Of a stretch of DNA of 64,000 nt, positions 8,425 to 17,420 are shown piece after piece (within the stretch, counting starts at the first letter, position 1; the number at the start of each line of letters is the position of its first letter). The stretch lies in NCBI RefSeq assembly GCF_900090105.1, contig NZ_FMDM01000002.1:540753-604752 (forward strand). Direction: 5' to 3'. The notes under the pieces were generated by a model that was not told the DNA's origin, ran no database searches, and was given only the letters and a program-made list of their open reading frames with translations. Position numbers and translations under genes: made by a program. The DNA comes from Micromonospora humi (GTDB lineage Bacteria > Actinomycetota > Actinomycetes > Mycobacteriales > Micromonosporaceae).

Positions 8425-9156
8425 ATGTCGACCCGGATCAGGTGCGAGGTCCGCGACGAGTCCCCGGTCACCGTCGTACGGCTGGCCGGTGCGCTCGACC
8501 TGGGAACCACGCGCGCGGTGCACGAGGTGCTGGACCGGTGCCTTTCCGCGCAGCCGGACGCGCTCGTGGTCGACCTGGAGGACGTCCACGTCGTCGAGCC
8601 GCTGGCGCTCTCCGTCTTCGCCGCGGCCTGCCGGCGGGCGGACGACTGGCCGGCGGTGCCGCTGGTGCTCTCCGCGCCGCCGCGGGAGGCGGCGGCCTGG
8701 CTGAACGAGACCACCGCCTGCCGGGTGGTACCGGTGCGCCAGGACTGCGCCGAGGCCACCGCGCTGGCCGGGGCCGAGGCCGCGCCGCGGCTGCGGGCCC
8801 GGTTGGAGCCGGTGGCGGGGGCCTGCCGCCGGGCCCGGGAGCTGGTCACCGAGGCGTGCGGCAGGTGGAACGTGCCGGAGCTGGTCGGCCCGGCCTCGCT
8901 GGTGCTCAGCGAGCTGGTCGGCAACGTGGTCCGGCACGCCGGAACGCCCATGCAGGTCACGCTGACGTTGCGCCGGCCGTACCTGCGGGTGGCCGTGATG
9001 GACGGCAGCCCGGCCGACGCGCGCGCCGCGACCGGCCGCGACCTGCGGTCCGAGGGGGGCCGCGGGCTGATGCTGGTGCGCGAGCTGACCCAGCGGTGGG
9101 GCAGCACGCCGGTCGGCGCCGGCAAGGTCGTCTGGGCCATGCTCCCGGCGAACTGA
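8425..9156 (+). CDS. STAS-like domain fused to an RsbW-type HATPase (anti-sigma regulator)
   Basis: 243 aa. Residues about 8-95 have a STAS-like pattern (VTVVRLAGALDLGTTRAVHEVL, ALVVDLEDVHVVEPLALSVF). The normal phosphorylation motif (DSSG/DSTG) is replaced by VEPLA, so this half cannot be switched by Ser phosphorylation as in SpoIIAA. Residues about 125-243 are a histidine-kinase-like ATPase of the SpoIIAB/RsbW class: N-box SELVGNVVRHAG, G1 VAVMDGSPADARA, and EGGRGLMLVRELTQRWGS. It probably binds a sigma factor or an anti-anti-sigma partner. Start ATG follows GAGGACCCG. The sigma-STAS fusion at 11.4-12.5 kb is the nearest plausible client (inference). Confidence 0.8.
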   Translation: MSTRIRCEVRDESPVTVVRLAGALDLGTTRAVHEVLDRCLSAQPDALVVDLEDVHVVEPLALSVFAAACRRADDWPAVPLVLSAPPREAAAWLNETTACRVVPVRQDCAEATALAGAEAAPRLRARLEPVAGACRRARELVTEACGRWNVPELVGPASLVLSELVGNVVRHAGTPMQVTLTLRRPYLRVAVMDGSPADARAATGRDLRSEGGRGLMLVRELTQRWGSTPVGAGKVVWAMLPAN

Positions 9157-9244
9157 CCGAATTCTCCGCTCTCGCCTGGTTTCATGGGCAGAGGGGACGG
9201 GTACGCGCGCCCGTCCTGTCTGTCGTCACACGGGGTGAGATGCC

Positions 9245-11248
9245 ATGCCCAAGCGGGTAGTCACGGATCCGGCACACGACCGGGGGCCCGCGATCCTCGC
9301 GCCGGCCCGGTTCGGCGGTTTTCCCGGCCCGGTACGGGAGCAGGTGCACGGCAACTCGCTGTGGCGCCTGCTGCGGACCACCGACGCGAAGCTGATCGGC
9401 CTGCTCTATCTGGGCACGTCGTTCGCGTACTTCATCATCGGCGGGTTCATGGCGATGCTCATCCGGGCGGAGCTGGCGCGCCCCGGGATGCAACTGCTCT
9501 CGCCGGAGCAGTACAACCAGATGTTCACCATGCACGGCACGATCATGCTGCTGCTGTTCGCCACGCCGATGGTCTTCGGGTTCGGCAACTACCTGGTGCC
9601 GTTGCAGATCGGCGCGCCGGATGTGGCCTTCCCCCGGCTCAACGCGTTCGCCTACTGGTTGTACTTCTTCGGTGCCGCGATCACCGTGGGCGGCTTCTTC
9701 ACGCCGCAGGGGTCGGCGGACTTCGGCTGGACCGCGTACACGCCGCTGAGCACCGCGCAGCACTCCCCCGGCGTCGGCGCCAACATGTGGGTGGTCGGCC
9801 TGGCCATCTCCGGCCTGGGCACCATCCTCGGCGCGGTCAACATGATCACCACGGTGCTGACCCTGCGCGCGCCGGGCATGACGCTGTTCCGGATGCCGAT
9901 CTTCACCTGGAACCTGCTGCTCACCAGCCTGCTGGTGATCTTCGTGTTCCCGCTGCTGGCCGCCGCGCTGTTCGCGCTCGCCTCGGATCGGATCCTGCAC
10001 TCGCACGTCTACGACCCGACCACCGGCGGGCCGATGCTCTGGCAGCACCTGTTCTGGTTCTTCGGCCATCCCGAGGTCTACATCATCGCGCTGCCGTTCT
10101 TCGGCATCATCACCGAGATCATCCCGGTCTTCTCCCGCAAGCCGATCTTCGGCTACACCGGGCTGGTGCTGGCCACGCTCGCCATCACGGTGCTGTCGAT
10201 GGCGGTCTGGGCGCATCACATGTTCGCCACCGGGCAGGTGCTGCTGCCGTTCTTCAGCATCCTCAGCTATCTGATCGCGGTGCCGACCGGGGTGAAGTTC
10301 TTCAACTGGATCGGCACCATGTGGAAGGGGCAGCTGACGTTCGAGACGCCGATGCTGTTCGCGGTCGGCTTCCTGGTCACCTTCCTGCTCGGCGGCCTGA
10401 CCGGCGTGCTGCTGGCCAGCCCGCCGGTGGACTTCCACGTCACCGACTCGTACTTCGTGGTGGCGCACTTCCACTACGTGCTCTTCGGCACCATCGTGTT
10501 CGCCGCGTTCGGCGGGATCTACTTCTGGTTCCCGAAGATGACCGGCCGGCTGCTCGACGAGCGGCTGGGCAAGATGCACTTCTGGACCATGTTCATCGGC
10601 TTCCACGCCACCTTCCTGGTGCAGCACTGGCTCGGCGCCGAGGGCATGCCCCGCCGGTACGCCGACTACCTGCCCGGCGACGGCTTCACCGGGCTGAACG
10701 AGATCTCCAGCATCGGGTCGTTCGTGCTCGGCGCGTCCACCCTCTTCTTCATCTACAACGTCTGGAAGTCCTGGCGGTACGGCGCGATGGTCACCGTGGA
10801 CGACCCGTGGGGCTTCGGCAACTCGCTGGAGTGGGCCACCACCTGCCCGCCGCCGCTGCGCAACTTCGACCGGATGCCCCGGATCCGCTCCGAGCGCCCG
10901 GCGTTCGACGCCAAGTACGGCCCGCTCGTCTCCGACCTCGGCCGCGACCTGCCGCAGCGCACCACCAAGCCGCCGCAGCGCCTCAGTGAGGAGTTCCACC
11001 ACGTCACCCAGGCGCCGGAGTCACCGGCGGCCGAGGGCGCGCACGGCGCCCGCGAGGCGGTGGAGTACCAGCCGGCGCCGCAGTCCGGCGCCCGCCCGGT
11101 GGACGTGCCGGAGCCGGAGGAGGTGCGCCGGCCCAGCTTCGAGGAGACCGACGAACCGGAGGGGACGATCCTCGGCGCCGAGCGCGAGGAGCAGCCGAAC
11201 GACCGCTGGCGGCACCCCCGCGGCCACGGCGACACCCCGGAGAACTGA
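9245..11248 (+). CDS. ctaD: Cytochrome c oxidase subunit I with hydrophilic C-terminal extension
   Basis: 667-aa haem-copper oxidase subunit I of the aa3 terminal oxidase. Twelve membrane helices are evident. Haem a ligand in [12 protein letters not shown] (about residue 97); CuB site and cross-linked Tyr in [12 protein letters not shown]; the CuB His pair in [10 protein letters not shown]; haem ligands in [11 protein letters not shown]. The catalytic core ends near residue 560. About 100 further residues are acidic, Pro-rich and without hydrophobic segments ([20 protein letters not shown]). Actinobacterial ctaD is often separate from ctaC/ctaE, as here. Start ATG follows GGGTGAGA. The TGA stop is the first part of an intergenic palindrome. 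Confidence 0.97.
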   Translation: MPKRVVTDPAHDRGPAILAPARFGGFPGPVREQVHGNSLWRLLRTTDAKLIGLLYLGTSFAYFIIGGFMAMLIRAELARPGMQLLSPEQYNQMFTMHGTIMLLLFATPMVFGFGNYLVPLQIGAPDVAFPRLNAFAYWLYFFGAAITVGGFFTPQGSADFGWTAYTPLSTAQHSPGVGANMWVVGLAISGLGTILGAVNMITTVLTLRAPGMTLFRMPIFTWNLLLTSLLVIFVFPLLAAALFALASDRILHSHVYDPTTGGPMLWQHLFWFFGHPEVYIIALPFFGIITEIIPVFSRKPIFGYTGLVLATLAITVLSMAVWAHHMFATGQVLLPFFSILSYLIAVPTGVKFFNWIGTMWKGQLTFETPMLFAVGFLVTFLLGGLTGVLLASPPVDFHVTDSYFVVAHFHYVLFGTIVFAAFGGIYFWFPKMTGRLLDERLGKMHFWTMFIGFHATFLVQHWLGAEGMPRRYADYLPGDGFTGLNEISSIGSFVLGASTLFFIYNVWKSWRYGAMVTVDDPWGFGNSLEWATTCPPPLRNFDRMPRIRSERPAFDAKYGPLVSDLGRDLPQRTTKPPQRLSEEFHHVTQAPESPAAEGAHGAREAVEYQPAPQSGARPVDVPEPEEVRRPSFEETDEPEGTILGAEREEQPNDRWRHPRGHGDTPEN

Positions 11249-11300
11249 AAGGCGGGGCCCCCTGTCAACGCTTCCGGCATAGCAGGGGGCCCCGCTTAAC
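11248..11300 (+). repeat. GGGGCCCC/TTAACGC palindrome, copy 1 (probable terminator of ctaD)
   Basis: Starts at the last base of the ctaD stop codon. A perfect 13-bp stem (11252-11264 with 11283-11295) encloses an 18-nt loop containing CAACGCTTCCGGCATAG, followed by CTTAAC. Six related copies occur in the window, five of them abutting a stop codon, so it is both a repeat family and a likely transcript end. Confidence 0.85.
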
Positions 11301-11361
11301 ACCGCGCGCTGCACACCGCCCGCCACACGTCGTGCGGTGGCGGCGGGCGGTGTGCGGATGG

Positions 11362-12495
11362 TCAGTCGGCGGCGGGCAGGCCGGCGGCGGTGAGCGAGCG
11401 GCGTACCGCCGGCTGCACCCGGGTCAGCCGCAGCGGCACCCCGGTCCGGGCGGCGGCGTCCCGACCGGCCATCAGCGCGGCGATCCCCCCGGCGTCGAAG
11501 CCACCGGCGCCGACCAGGTCGACCACCACCTCGCGGGGTTGCCCGGTGACCGCCTCCAGCACGGCCCGGCGCAACTGGTCCGCGCCGGCCCGGTCGACCT
11601 CGCCACCGACCTCCACGACCACCCGGTCGCCGTTCTGCCGCACCGAGATCCGGGCCTTGGCCGGCTCGGTCTCGGCGGCCCCGTTCTGCCACGGCGGCGG
11701 CGCCTCGGCGAGCATCGCCTGACGCAGCCAGGTCAGGGCGCGCGACAGCAGCCGGGACACGTGCATCTGCGAGATGCCGAACCGGGCGGCGATCTCCGCC
11801 TGGGTCTGGTTGCCGTAGAACCGCATGGCCAGGATCCGCCGCTCCCGCCAGGGCAGCCGGTGCAGCAGGCCACTGACCGTGACCCGGTCGTCGACCGACT
11901 CCAGCGCGTTGTCGGACTCGCCCACCAGGTCGCCGAACTCGGCCGAACTCTCGCCGCCGACCGGGGCGTTCAGCGACGCCGGGCTGTAGCCGGCGGCCGA
12001 CTCCAGCGCGGCGAGGATCTCCTCCTCCGGCGTCTCCAGCCGCTCGGCCAGCTCGGCCACCGAGGGGGCCCGGGACAGCTCGCTGGTCAGCGTCGCCGTC
12101 GCCTGCCCCACCTCGAGGATCAGGTCGCGCAGCCGGCGCGGCACGTGCACACCCCAGGTGCGGTCCCGGAAGTGCCGTTTGATCTCACCGACGATGGTGA
12201 TCGCCGCGTACGCGGTGAACGACCCGCGCTCCGGGTCGTACCGGTCGACGGCGTTGACCAGGCCGAGGCGGGCCACCTGCTCCAGATCCTCCAGCGGCTC
12301 CCCGCGGCCCCGGTAGCGGCGGGCCAGCCGGCCGGCGAACGGCAGCGCGAAGCGGACCAGATCGTCGCGCGCCTCCTGCCGCCGCTCGGGTGGCAGCCCC
12401 TCGATCCGGGCCGCGTACGCGAGCGCCGCCGCGTCGAGGTCCTCCAGGCCCCGATCGGTGGTCGGTGGTGTGGGTGTGGCGGTCTGTCCGAACAT
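11362..12495 (-). CDS. SigB/SigF-type RNA polymerase sigma factor fused to a C-terminal STAS-like domain
   Basis: 377 aa. Region 2 (LPFAGRLARRYRGRGEPLEDLEQVARLGLVNAVDRYDPERG... FRDRTWGVHVPRRLRDL), region 3 and region 4 (LPWRERRILAMRFYGNQTQAEIAARFGISQMHVSRLL) give a full group 3 stress/sporulation sigma factor in about residues 20-270. After a short linker, residues about 285-375 have the strand-helix pattern of a STAS domain (VVVEVGGEVDRAGADQLRRAV; EVVVDLVGAGGFDAGGIAAL). The position of the phosphorylatable Ser in DSxG reads DAGG, so it cannot be phosphorylated there. ATG 12495 is chosen because GGGAGG lies 6 nt upstream; the frame is open to 12561. The fusion of sigma and STAS is unusual. 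Confidence 0.85.
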   Translation of the reverse strand: MFGQTATPTPPTTDRGLEDLDAAALAYAARIEGLPPERRQEARDDLVRFALPFAGRLARRYRGRGEPLEDLEQVARLGLVNAVDRYDPERGSFTAYAAITIVGEIKRHFRDRTWGVHVPRRLRDLILEVGQATATLTSELSRAPSVAELAERLETPEEEILAALESAAGYSPASLNAPVGGESSAEFGDLVGESDNALESVDDRVTVSGLLHRLPWRERRILAMRFYGNQTQAEIAARFGISQMHVSRLLSRALTWLRQAMLAEAPPPWQNGAAETEPAKARISVRQNGDRVVVEVGGEVDRAGADQLRRAVLEAVTGQPREVVVDLVGAGGFDAGGIAALMAGRDAAARTGVPLRLTRVQPAVRRSLTAAGLPAAD

Positions 12496-12721
12496 CCGCG
12501 CCTCCCTCGCCGAAGGGTCCCCCGCCCGGTCGGAAACCGGTCGTGCGCGTGGTCGGGCCACGCACCGGGTGAGGAAGTTGGGTTACGTGACGGATTACGT
12601 CGAAGGCGGAGGCTGCTCGCCGCGCGGCGTCGTGGGCCGTTCCGCGGCGAGCGGTCTTCCCGCTCCGTAGGTACTCAATCACGGACCGCAGGATCGCGAG
12701 GATGTTTCGCCAGGTTGCCGG

Positions 12722-14137
12722 TCAGCAGACCAGCAGGCCCTGGTGGGCGCCGGCGTCCCGGAGCGCGGCGAGGGCCTCGGCCATCGCGAGCGGCGGCGGC
12801 GCGGGCAGGTCACAGGGCTGGTTGCGCAACACCTCCGTGGCGCGTCGGGTCGGTACCGAGGTGACCGGGTAGCCGCGTGCCGCGCCCCGGTCCAGGGCCC
12901 GCCGCCGGCGTCCGAACCCGGCCACCGCCAGCCACTGGGGCAGCCCGGCGAGCGCGGGCGAGCGCAGCCCGGGCGGTTCCGGCAGCACGTCCACCGAGCT
13001 GAACGGCTCGCTGCCGGCGAGCCACCACTCGGCGCCCTCCACCCGGCGGCGGGTGGCGTTCTCGCACCAGTAGGGCACCAGGCCGGCGCGCAGCACCTGC
13101 CCCGGGTCGAGCAGCCGGCCGCACTCCACCACCAGCCGGTCCCCGGTCTTGCCGGCCCGGCGCAGCCAGCGCCGGTACAGGTCGGCGGTGGCCGCGCTCA
13201 GCGCGTCCGGCTGCGGCACGACCACCCGGTGCAACGGGTGCCCGTGCCGGTCGCCCCACTCCCGCGCGCCGTGCTCGAAACCGGACTCGACGCCGTTTTC
13301 GGCGAACGCCGCCGACACCGTGACCTCGGGGGCGCGCCAGCGCGTCTCGTCGCCACCGGCCGCGCGCAGCACGTGCCGCAGCGTCCGGGCGTCCGGGTGG
13401 AAGTCGACCGGGTCGAGGCCGCTGCCCGGGCAACCGGCCTGGAAGCTGTGCCCGTCACCGGTGTCACGCAGCGGCCACGTGCGCGCGTCGTGCAACAGCA
13501 GCACCGGCGCCGCCGGCTCCAGCCGGTCGGCCAGGAAGCTCGCGTACGCCCCGGGCAGCGTCTGCCAGCGGACGGTGAGCGTCACCGTGGCGCCGGCCGG
13601 TACGCCCCGGCTGGCCGGGCAGTGCACCTGCCGCACGTGCACCCGGGGGTTGCCGGCGAGCAGCCGAGCGGCCAGCGCCGCGCCGTGGTCGAGCGCGGCG
13701 TCCGGCCGGTCCACCGCGCCCCGGCCCCACTGGGCGCTCAGTTCGAAGCCGGCGGGCAGCCAGGGCACGCCGAGGGCCACCGCGAGGTGGGCCGCCGACC
13801 CGTGCGGCGAACCGAGCACCGCACCCGGCCACCGCCGCTCCGGGTACTGGTCGACGAACCAGCCGGCCACCCGTTCGGCGTCGACGCGGGCGACCTGGGC
13901 GGCGGTGAGCGCGGCCCGCCCGGCGGCGCGGCTCGCGGCGGCGCGACGTACCGGCTCGGGCGTCCCGGTGAGCCGGGCCAGTGGACCCGGGTGGCCCAGG
14001 TCGCCGCAGTCGTCGCCGCGCAGCGCCCGGGCCGTCGCGGCGACCAGGGTACGGGCGGCGCTGGCCGCCGCCACCACCCGCGCACCGGGCAGCCCGGCGT
14101 CCCCCGCCGGTCCCCGCCTGACTCGTTCGCTCACCAC
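12722..14137 (-). CDS. Conserved-looking protein of unknown function
   Basis: About 471 aa from the GTG pair at 14137/14134 (VVSERVRRGPAGDAG). Unrecognised. It has no signal peptide or membrane helix. It has an Ala/Arg-rich helical N-terminal third, a middle part with β-rich segments (VPAGATVTLTVRWQTLPGAY, PVLLLHDARTWPL), several isolated Cys (QVHCPASRG, QAGCPGSG, LVVECGRLL, VPYWCENATRR, final LLVC) and a His/Glu-rich stretch (GVESGFEHGAREWGDRHG). The frame is open further upstream, but that part overlaps the opposite-strand CDGSH gene. It shares a divergent promoter region with that gene. Codon bias is typical of the window. Confidence 0.55.
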   Translation of the reverse strand: MVSERVRRGPAGDAGLPGARVVAAASAARTLVAATARALRGDDCGDLGHPGPLARLTGTPEPVRRAAASRAAGRAALTAAQVARVDAERVAGWFVDQYPERRWPGAVLGSPHGSAAHLAVALGVPWLPAGFELSAQWGRGAVDRPDAALDHGAALAARLLAGNPRVHVRQVHCPASRGVPAGATVTLTVRWQTLPGAYASFLADRLEPAAPVLLLHDARTWPLRDTGDGHSFQAGCPGSGLDPVDFHPDARTLRHVLRAAGGDETRWRAPEVTVSAAFAENGVESGFEHGAREWGDRHGHPLHRVVVPQPDALSAATADLYRRWLRRAGKTGDRLVVECGRLLDPGQVLRAGLVPYWCENATRRRVEGAEWWLAGSEPFSSVDVLPEPPGLRSPALAGLPQWLAVAGFGRRRRALDRGAARGYPVTSVPTRRATEVLRNQPCDLPAPPPLAMAEALAALRDAGAHQGLLVC

Positions 14138-14297
14138 GCGGCCGGGCTTCCCGTCCCGCTTGGGTCTAAACGGGGCATCTCCCCACGGCGCGGACCAACG
14201 CCCGGTCGGGTGCCGTCGCGCCGCCGAACCGCCGTCGCGGGCGCAACGGCGCGGCGGTGCGGGTTTGGGCCGGGGCGGGACGGGCACTGCACGGCGC

Positions 14298-14504
14298 ATG
14301 CCCGACGACGAGAGCACCCCGGCGGCGACCATCACCCCGTACCGGGACGGACCGCTGCTGGTGCGCGGCGACTTCGCGCTGGTCACACCGGAGGGCGAGC
14401 CGATCGAGCGACGCCGGGGCACGGTGGCGTTGTGCCGCTGCGGCAAGAGCGCCATCAAGCCGTTCTGCGACGGCACCCACAAGGTCGCCCGCTTCCGCAG
14501 TTAA
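14298..14504 (+). CDS. CDGSH iron-sulfur domain protein
   Basis: 68-aa protein with one complete CDGSH motif, CRCGKSAIKPFCDGTH, the C-x-C-x(2)-S-x(3)-P-x-C-D-G-x-H pattern that binds a redox-active 2Fe-2S cluster through three Cys and one His. Small single-motif CDGSH proteins are soluble and thought to work in iron-sulfur or redox handling. Its stop codon is immediately followed by palindrome copy 2, and the next gene, convergent, is an iron-containing haem-oxygenase-like protein. Such neighbours are common in Actinobacteria (from memory), suggesting joint work in iron/redox metabolism. Confidence 0.88.
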   Translation: MPDDESTPAATITPYRDGPLLVRGDFALVTPEGEPIERRRGTVALCRCGKSAIKPFCDGTHKVARFRS

Positions 14505-14556
14505 GGAGGGGCCCCTTCTTAACGCTTCAGGCATAGGCGGGGGCCCCGCTCAACAC
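14503..14556 (+). repeat. GGGGCCCC/TTAACGC palindrome, copy 2
   Basis: Begins within the TAA stop of the CDGSH gene (TAAGGAGGGGCCCC). The loop is TTCTTAACGCTTCAGGCATAG, and a second GGGGCCCC block and CTCAACACC follow. It fills most of the 56 bp between two convergent genes, so it may end transcripts from both sides. Confidence 0.8.
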
Positions 14557-14560
14557 CCCG

Positions 14561-15607
14561 TCAGGCGGCGGCGAGGGCCCGCTCGGACACACGCAGCGAG
14601 GACTCGCCGGCGGACCAGGCGGACAGCACGTGCTCGGCGAAGACGCGGTCCACCGCCAGCCCGGCGGCCGCCCCGAACAGCACGTCTCCGGCGAGCGCCG
14701 GCTCCGCCCGTACCAGCCCGCCACACAGGTCGTACGCGGCGATCTGCTCGTGCACCGCGTCCGCCTCCACGTGCTCGTCGTAGAACCGGGTGGCGACCGC
14801 GTCGAACCCCAACCGGCGCAACCCGTTGCCGTAACGGCGGTTCGGCAACGACGAGGTCATCTCGTACCCGGCCAGGTGCCCCAGCAACGCCCCACGCAGC
14901 CGCCGGTGCAGCCCGAACAGCGACATCAGGTTGTTGATCGCCAGCGTCACCGCCGGCACCCGGTCCAGGTGGGCGGCGTACCCGGTGTCCAGGCCGAGCC
15001 GGTCCATCGTGGCGCGGAACAGCTCGGCGTGCATGAGGTCCAGCCGGCCGTTGCCGTACTCGTCCATCTGGATCTCCACCAGCGCCGCCTTCGCCGGCCC
15101 ACCGAGGCGGGGCAGCGCCCAGCTGTGCGGGTCGGCCTCGCGCAGGTGGTAGATCGAGCGGTGGGTGACGAACTCGCGGAACTGCGCCAGGTCGGCCCGG
15201 CGTTGCAGGGTGCCGGCGAGCGGGGGGCCGTCGTCCGCGGCCACCAGGTCGGTCAGCGTCGCCGGCAGCGCGGCGGGCAGCACCGCCGGCAGCGGGCCGG
15301 CGAGCCGGCGCAGCGCCGCCTCGAACGGCCGCTCGGCGCGGGCGCGCAGCGCCAGCAGCGACGGTTCCCACTCCCACTCCTCGGCCACGTCCCGCCAGCC
15401 TTGGTAGTGCAGCTCATAGCAGAGGAAGAGGGTGAGCTGGAGATCCTCGTCGGTCAGCGGCGCGGCCACCGTGGCGAACCCGTCGCCCAGCCCGGACGGC
15501 AGCTCGCCGGGCGAGCCGCGCAACGCGGTGAGCAGCGCGGCGGAGACCGGCCCGCGCGCCGCCGGCAGCGGGGCGGGGCCGTAACGACGATCGGTGCTGG
15601 TGGACAA
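14561..15607 (-). CDS. Iron-containing redox enzyme family protein (haem-oxygenase-like fold)
   Basis: 348 aa, all-helical. Residues from LQLTLFLCYELHYQGWRDV through FREFVTHRSIYHLREADPHSW, KAALVEIQMDEYGNG, LMHAELFRATMDRLGL and TRFYDEHVEADAVHEQIA give repeated E/H-x2-H and ExxxH clusters typical of haem-oxygenase-like diiron or iron oxidases (PF14518-type). The TTG at 15607 is chosen because GGGAGG lies 6 nt upstream; the frame extends to 15652 without a better site. It faces the CDGSH gene across palindrome copy 2. Substrate unknown. Confidence 0.8.
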   Translation of the reverse strand: MSTSTDRRYGPAPLPAARGPVSAALLTALRGSPGELPSGLGDGFATVAAPLTDEDLQLTLFLCYELHYQGWRDVAEEWEWEPSLLALRARAERPFEAALRRLAGPLPAVLPAALPATLTDLVAADDGPPLAGTLQRRADLAQFREFVTHRSIYHLREADPHSWALPRLGGPAKAALVEIQMDEYGNGRLDLMHAELFRATMDRLGLDTGYAAHLDRVPAVTLAINNLMSLFGLHRRLRGALLGHLAGYEMTSSLPNRRYGNGLRRLGFDAVATRFYDEHVEADAVHEQIAAYDLCGGLVRAEPALAGDVLFGAAAGLAVDRVFAEHVLSAWSAGESSLRVSERALAAA

Positions 15608-15662
15608 GCGGGACCTCCCGGGGCCGTCGAACGCCTGTTCGCAGTGCCCCACCCGGATCCGG

Positions 15663-17420
15663 CTAAACGAGGTCCTCCGCGGCGATGGCCTCGGTCTGGA
15701 TCACCCGCTCCCGCACCCGCCGCGCCGCGTCGCCCTCGGCCACCAGGCCGCGCAGGTCCGCCAGCGCCGGCTCGGGCACGTCCAGCGGCACGGCCGGGTC
15801 CACCACCGCCTCCAGCACGCTGGGGCGGTCCGCCGCGAGCACCTCGTCCCACGCCGCACCGACCAGGTCCGGCCGGTCCACCCGGACCCCGTGCAGGCCG
15901 AGCAGCCTCGCCCAACCGGCGTACGGCACGTCGGGCCGCCGGTCGACGGACGCGCCCGGCGGGCGCCCGCCACCCACGCCGGACTGGTCCCGGTTGTTCA
16001 GCACCAGCACGACCAGCCGGGGATCCGGCCACTCGGTCCAGTGGTGCGCCACGGTGATCAGCTCGGCCAGGCCGTTGAGCTGCATCGCCCCGTCGCCGAG
16101 CAGCGCCAGCACCGGCTGGTCCGGTCGGGCCAGCTTGGCCGCGACCGCGTACGGCAGGGCGCAGCCCATCGAGCCGAGCGTGCCGCAGAGCCGGGCCTGC
16201 ACGCCGGGCGGCAGGTCCAGGTGCCGGGCGTACCAGTAGACGACCGAGCCCACGTCGACGGCGACCGAGGCCTCCCGGGGCAGCCGCGCGGACAGCTCGC
16301 GGAGCACCAGCTGCGGGTTGACCGGCTCGGCCGGGACGGCCGCCCGGTCGGCGGCGTCGGCCCGCCAGCGGTCCACCGCGCTCTCCACCACGCCGCGCCA
16401 CTGCGGGTTGGGCCGGTCCGGCACCCGGGCCAGCAGCGCCCGCAGCGTGTCGGCGGCGTCGCCGACCAGCGGCACGTCGACCGGGTAGCGGGTGCCGATC
16501 CGCCGGCCGTCGATGTCGATCTGGATGGTCCGCACCTGCCCCGGCAGCGGGAACCAGTCGGTCCACGGGTCGTTCGTGCCGATCATCACCAGCGTGTCGC
16601 AGCCGCCCATGAGCTGGGCGGCCGCCGTGGTGCCGACCTCGCCGAGCACGCCGGTGTGGAACGGCAGCCGCTCGTCCAGCACCGGCTTGCCGAGCAGCGA
16701 CGTGGCCACGCCCGCGCCGAGCCGGTCGGCGAGCGCGACGACCTCCTCGGCCGCGCCGTGCGCCCCCTGGCCGACCAGCAGCGCCACCCGCTGCCCGGCG
16801 CCGAGCAGCGACGCGGCGGCGTCCAGGTCGGCGTCGTGCGGCAGCACCCGGGCCAGCGGCTCGCCGGGCGTGGCGGTGACCACGCCGGCGGTCTGCGGCA
16901 GCAGGTCCGGCACGGCGGTCACCTGCAATGCCCGGGGCAGCACCACGCAGGTCGGGCTGCGGGTCGCCGCCGCGGTGCGGAAGGCCTGGTCCAGCAGCGC
17001 CGGCACCTGTTCCGGGCGGCGGCCGTAGCGGACGAACTGGTTGCACACGTCGCCGAAGAGCCGGCTCAGCCCGATCTCCTCGTGCGCCCCGCCGAGCGGG
17101 CCGCTGACGTCCTCACCGATGATCGCCACCACCGGCTTGCTGTCCAGCTTGGCGTCGTAGAGGCCGTTGAGCAGGTGCACCGCGCTGGGACCCTGGGTGG
17201 CCAGGCACACCCCGATGCCGCCGGTGAACTTGGCGTGGCCGGTGGCCATGTAGGCGGCGGTCTCCTCGTGCCGGGCCGGCACGAACGCCGGGTCGCCGCC
17301 GGCGTCGTCGAGCGCGGTCAGCAGCGGGGCGAGCGCCGCGCCGGGGTAGCCGAAGGCCCGCGGCACCCGCCAGGCCCGCAGGCGCTCGACCACCAGGTCG
17401 GCGACGGTACGGTCAGCCAT
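15663..17420 (-). CDS. Thiamine-pyrophosphate enzyme (pyruvate oxidase/acetolactate synthase-like)
   Basis: 585 aa with the three-domain TPP layout. The N-terminal domain has the catalytic-Glu region ARHEETAAYMATGHAKFTG, the middle domain a Rossmann-like fold (QRVALLVGQGAHGAAEEVV), and the C-terminal domain the TPP motif GDGAMQLNGLAELIT ending in VVLVLNNRD. The order fits pyruvate oxidase/oxalyl-CoA-decarboxylase/ALS relatives. The exact reaction (pyruvate decarboxylation being most likely) is not certain. ATG 17420 lies inside the end of the upstream baeRF gene (8 nt overlap), implying translational coupling. Confidence 0.82.
   Translation of the reverse strand: MADRTVADLVVERLRAWRVPRAFGYPGAALAPLLTALDDAGGDPAFVPARHEETAAYMATGHAKFTGGIGVCLATQGPSAVHLLNGLYDAKLDSKPVVAIIGEDVSGPLGGAHEEIGLSRLFGDVCNQFVRYGRRPEQVPALLDQAFRTAAATRSPTCVVLPRALQVTAVPDLLPQTAGVVTATPGEPLARVLPHDADLDAAASLLGAGQRVALLVGQGAHGAAEEVVALADRLGAGVATSLLGKPVLDERLPFHTGVLGEVGTTAAAQLMGGCDTLVMIGTNDPWTDWFPLPGQVRTIQIDIDGRRIGTRYPVDVPLVGDAADTLRALLARVPDRPNPQWRGVVESAVDRWRADAADRAAVPAEPVNPQLVLRELSARLPREASVAVDVGSVVYWYARHLDLPPGVQARLCGTLGSMGCALPYAVAAKLARPDQPVLALLGDGAMQLNGLAELITVAHHWTEWPDPRLVVLVLNNRDQSGVGGGRPPGASVDRRPDVPYAGWARLLGLHGVRVDRPDLVGAAWDEVLAADRPSVLEAVVDPAVPLDVPEPALADLRGLVAEGDAARRVRERVIQTEAIAAEDLV

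Noticed and set aside
12496..12561. Longer start for the sigma-STAS gene (MARPRARP...)
   Set aside because: The extra 22 residues have no ribosome binding site; ATG 12495 has GGGAGG at the right distance and begins the conserved region.
12496..12721. TTACGT direct repeats upstream of the sigma gene as an operator
   Set aside because: Only two short copies, not symmetric and not placed against a recognisable -10/-35; too weak.
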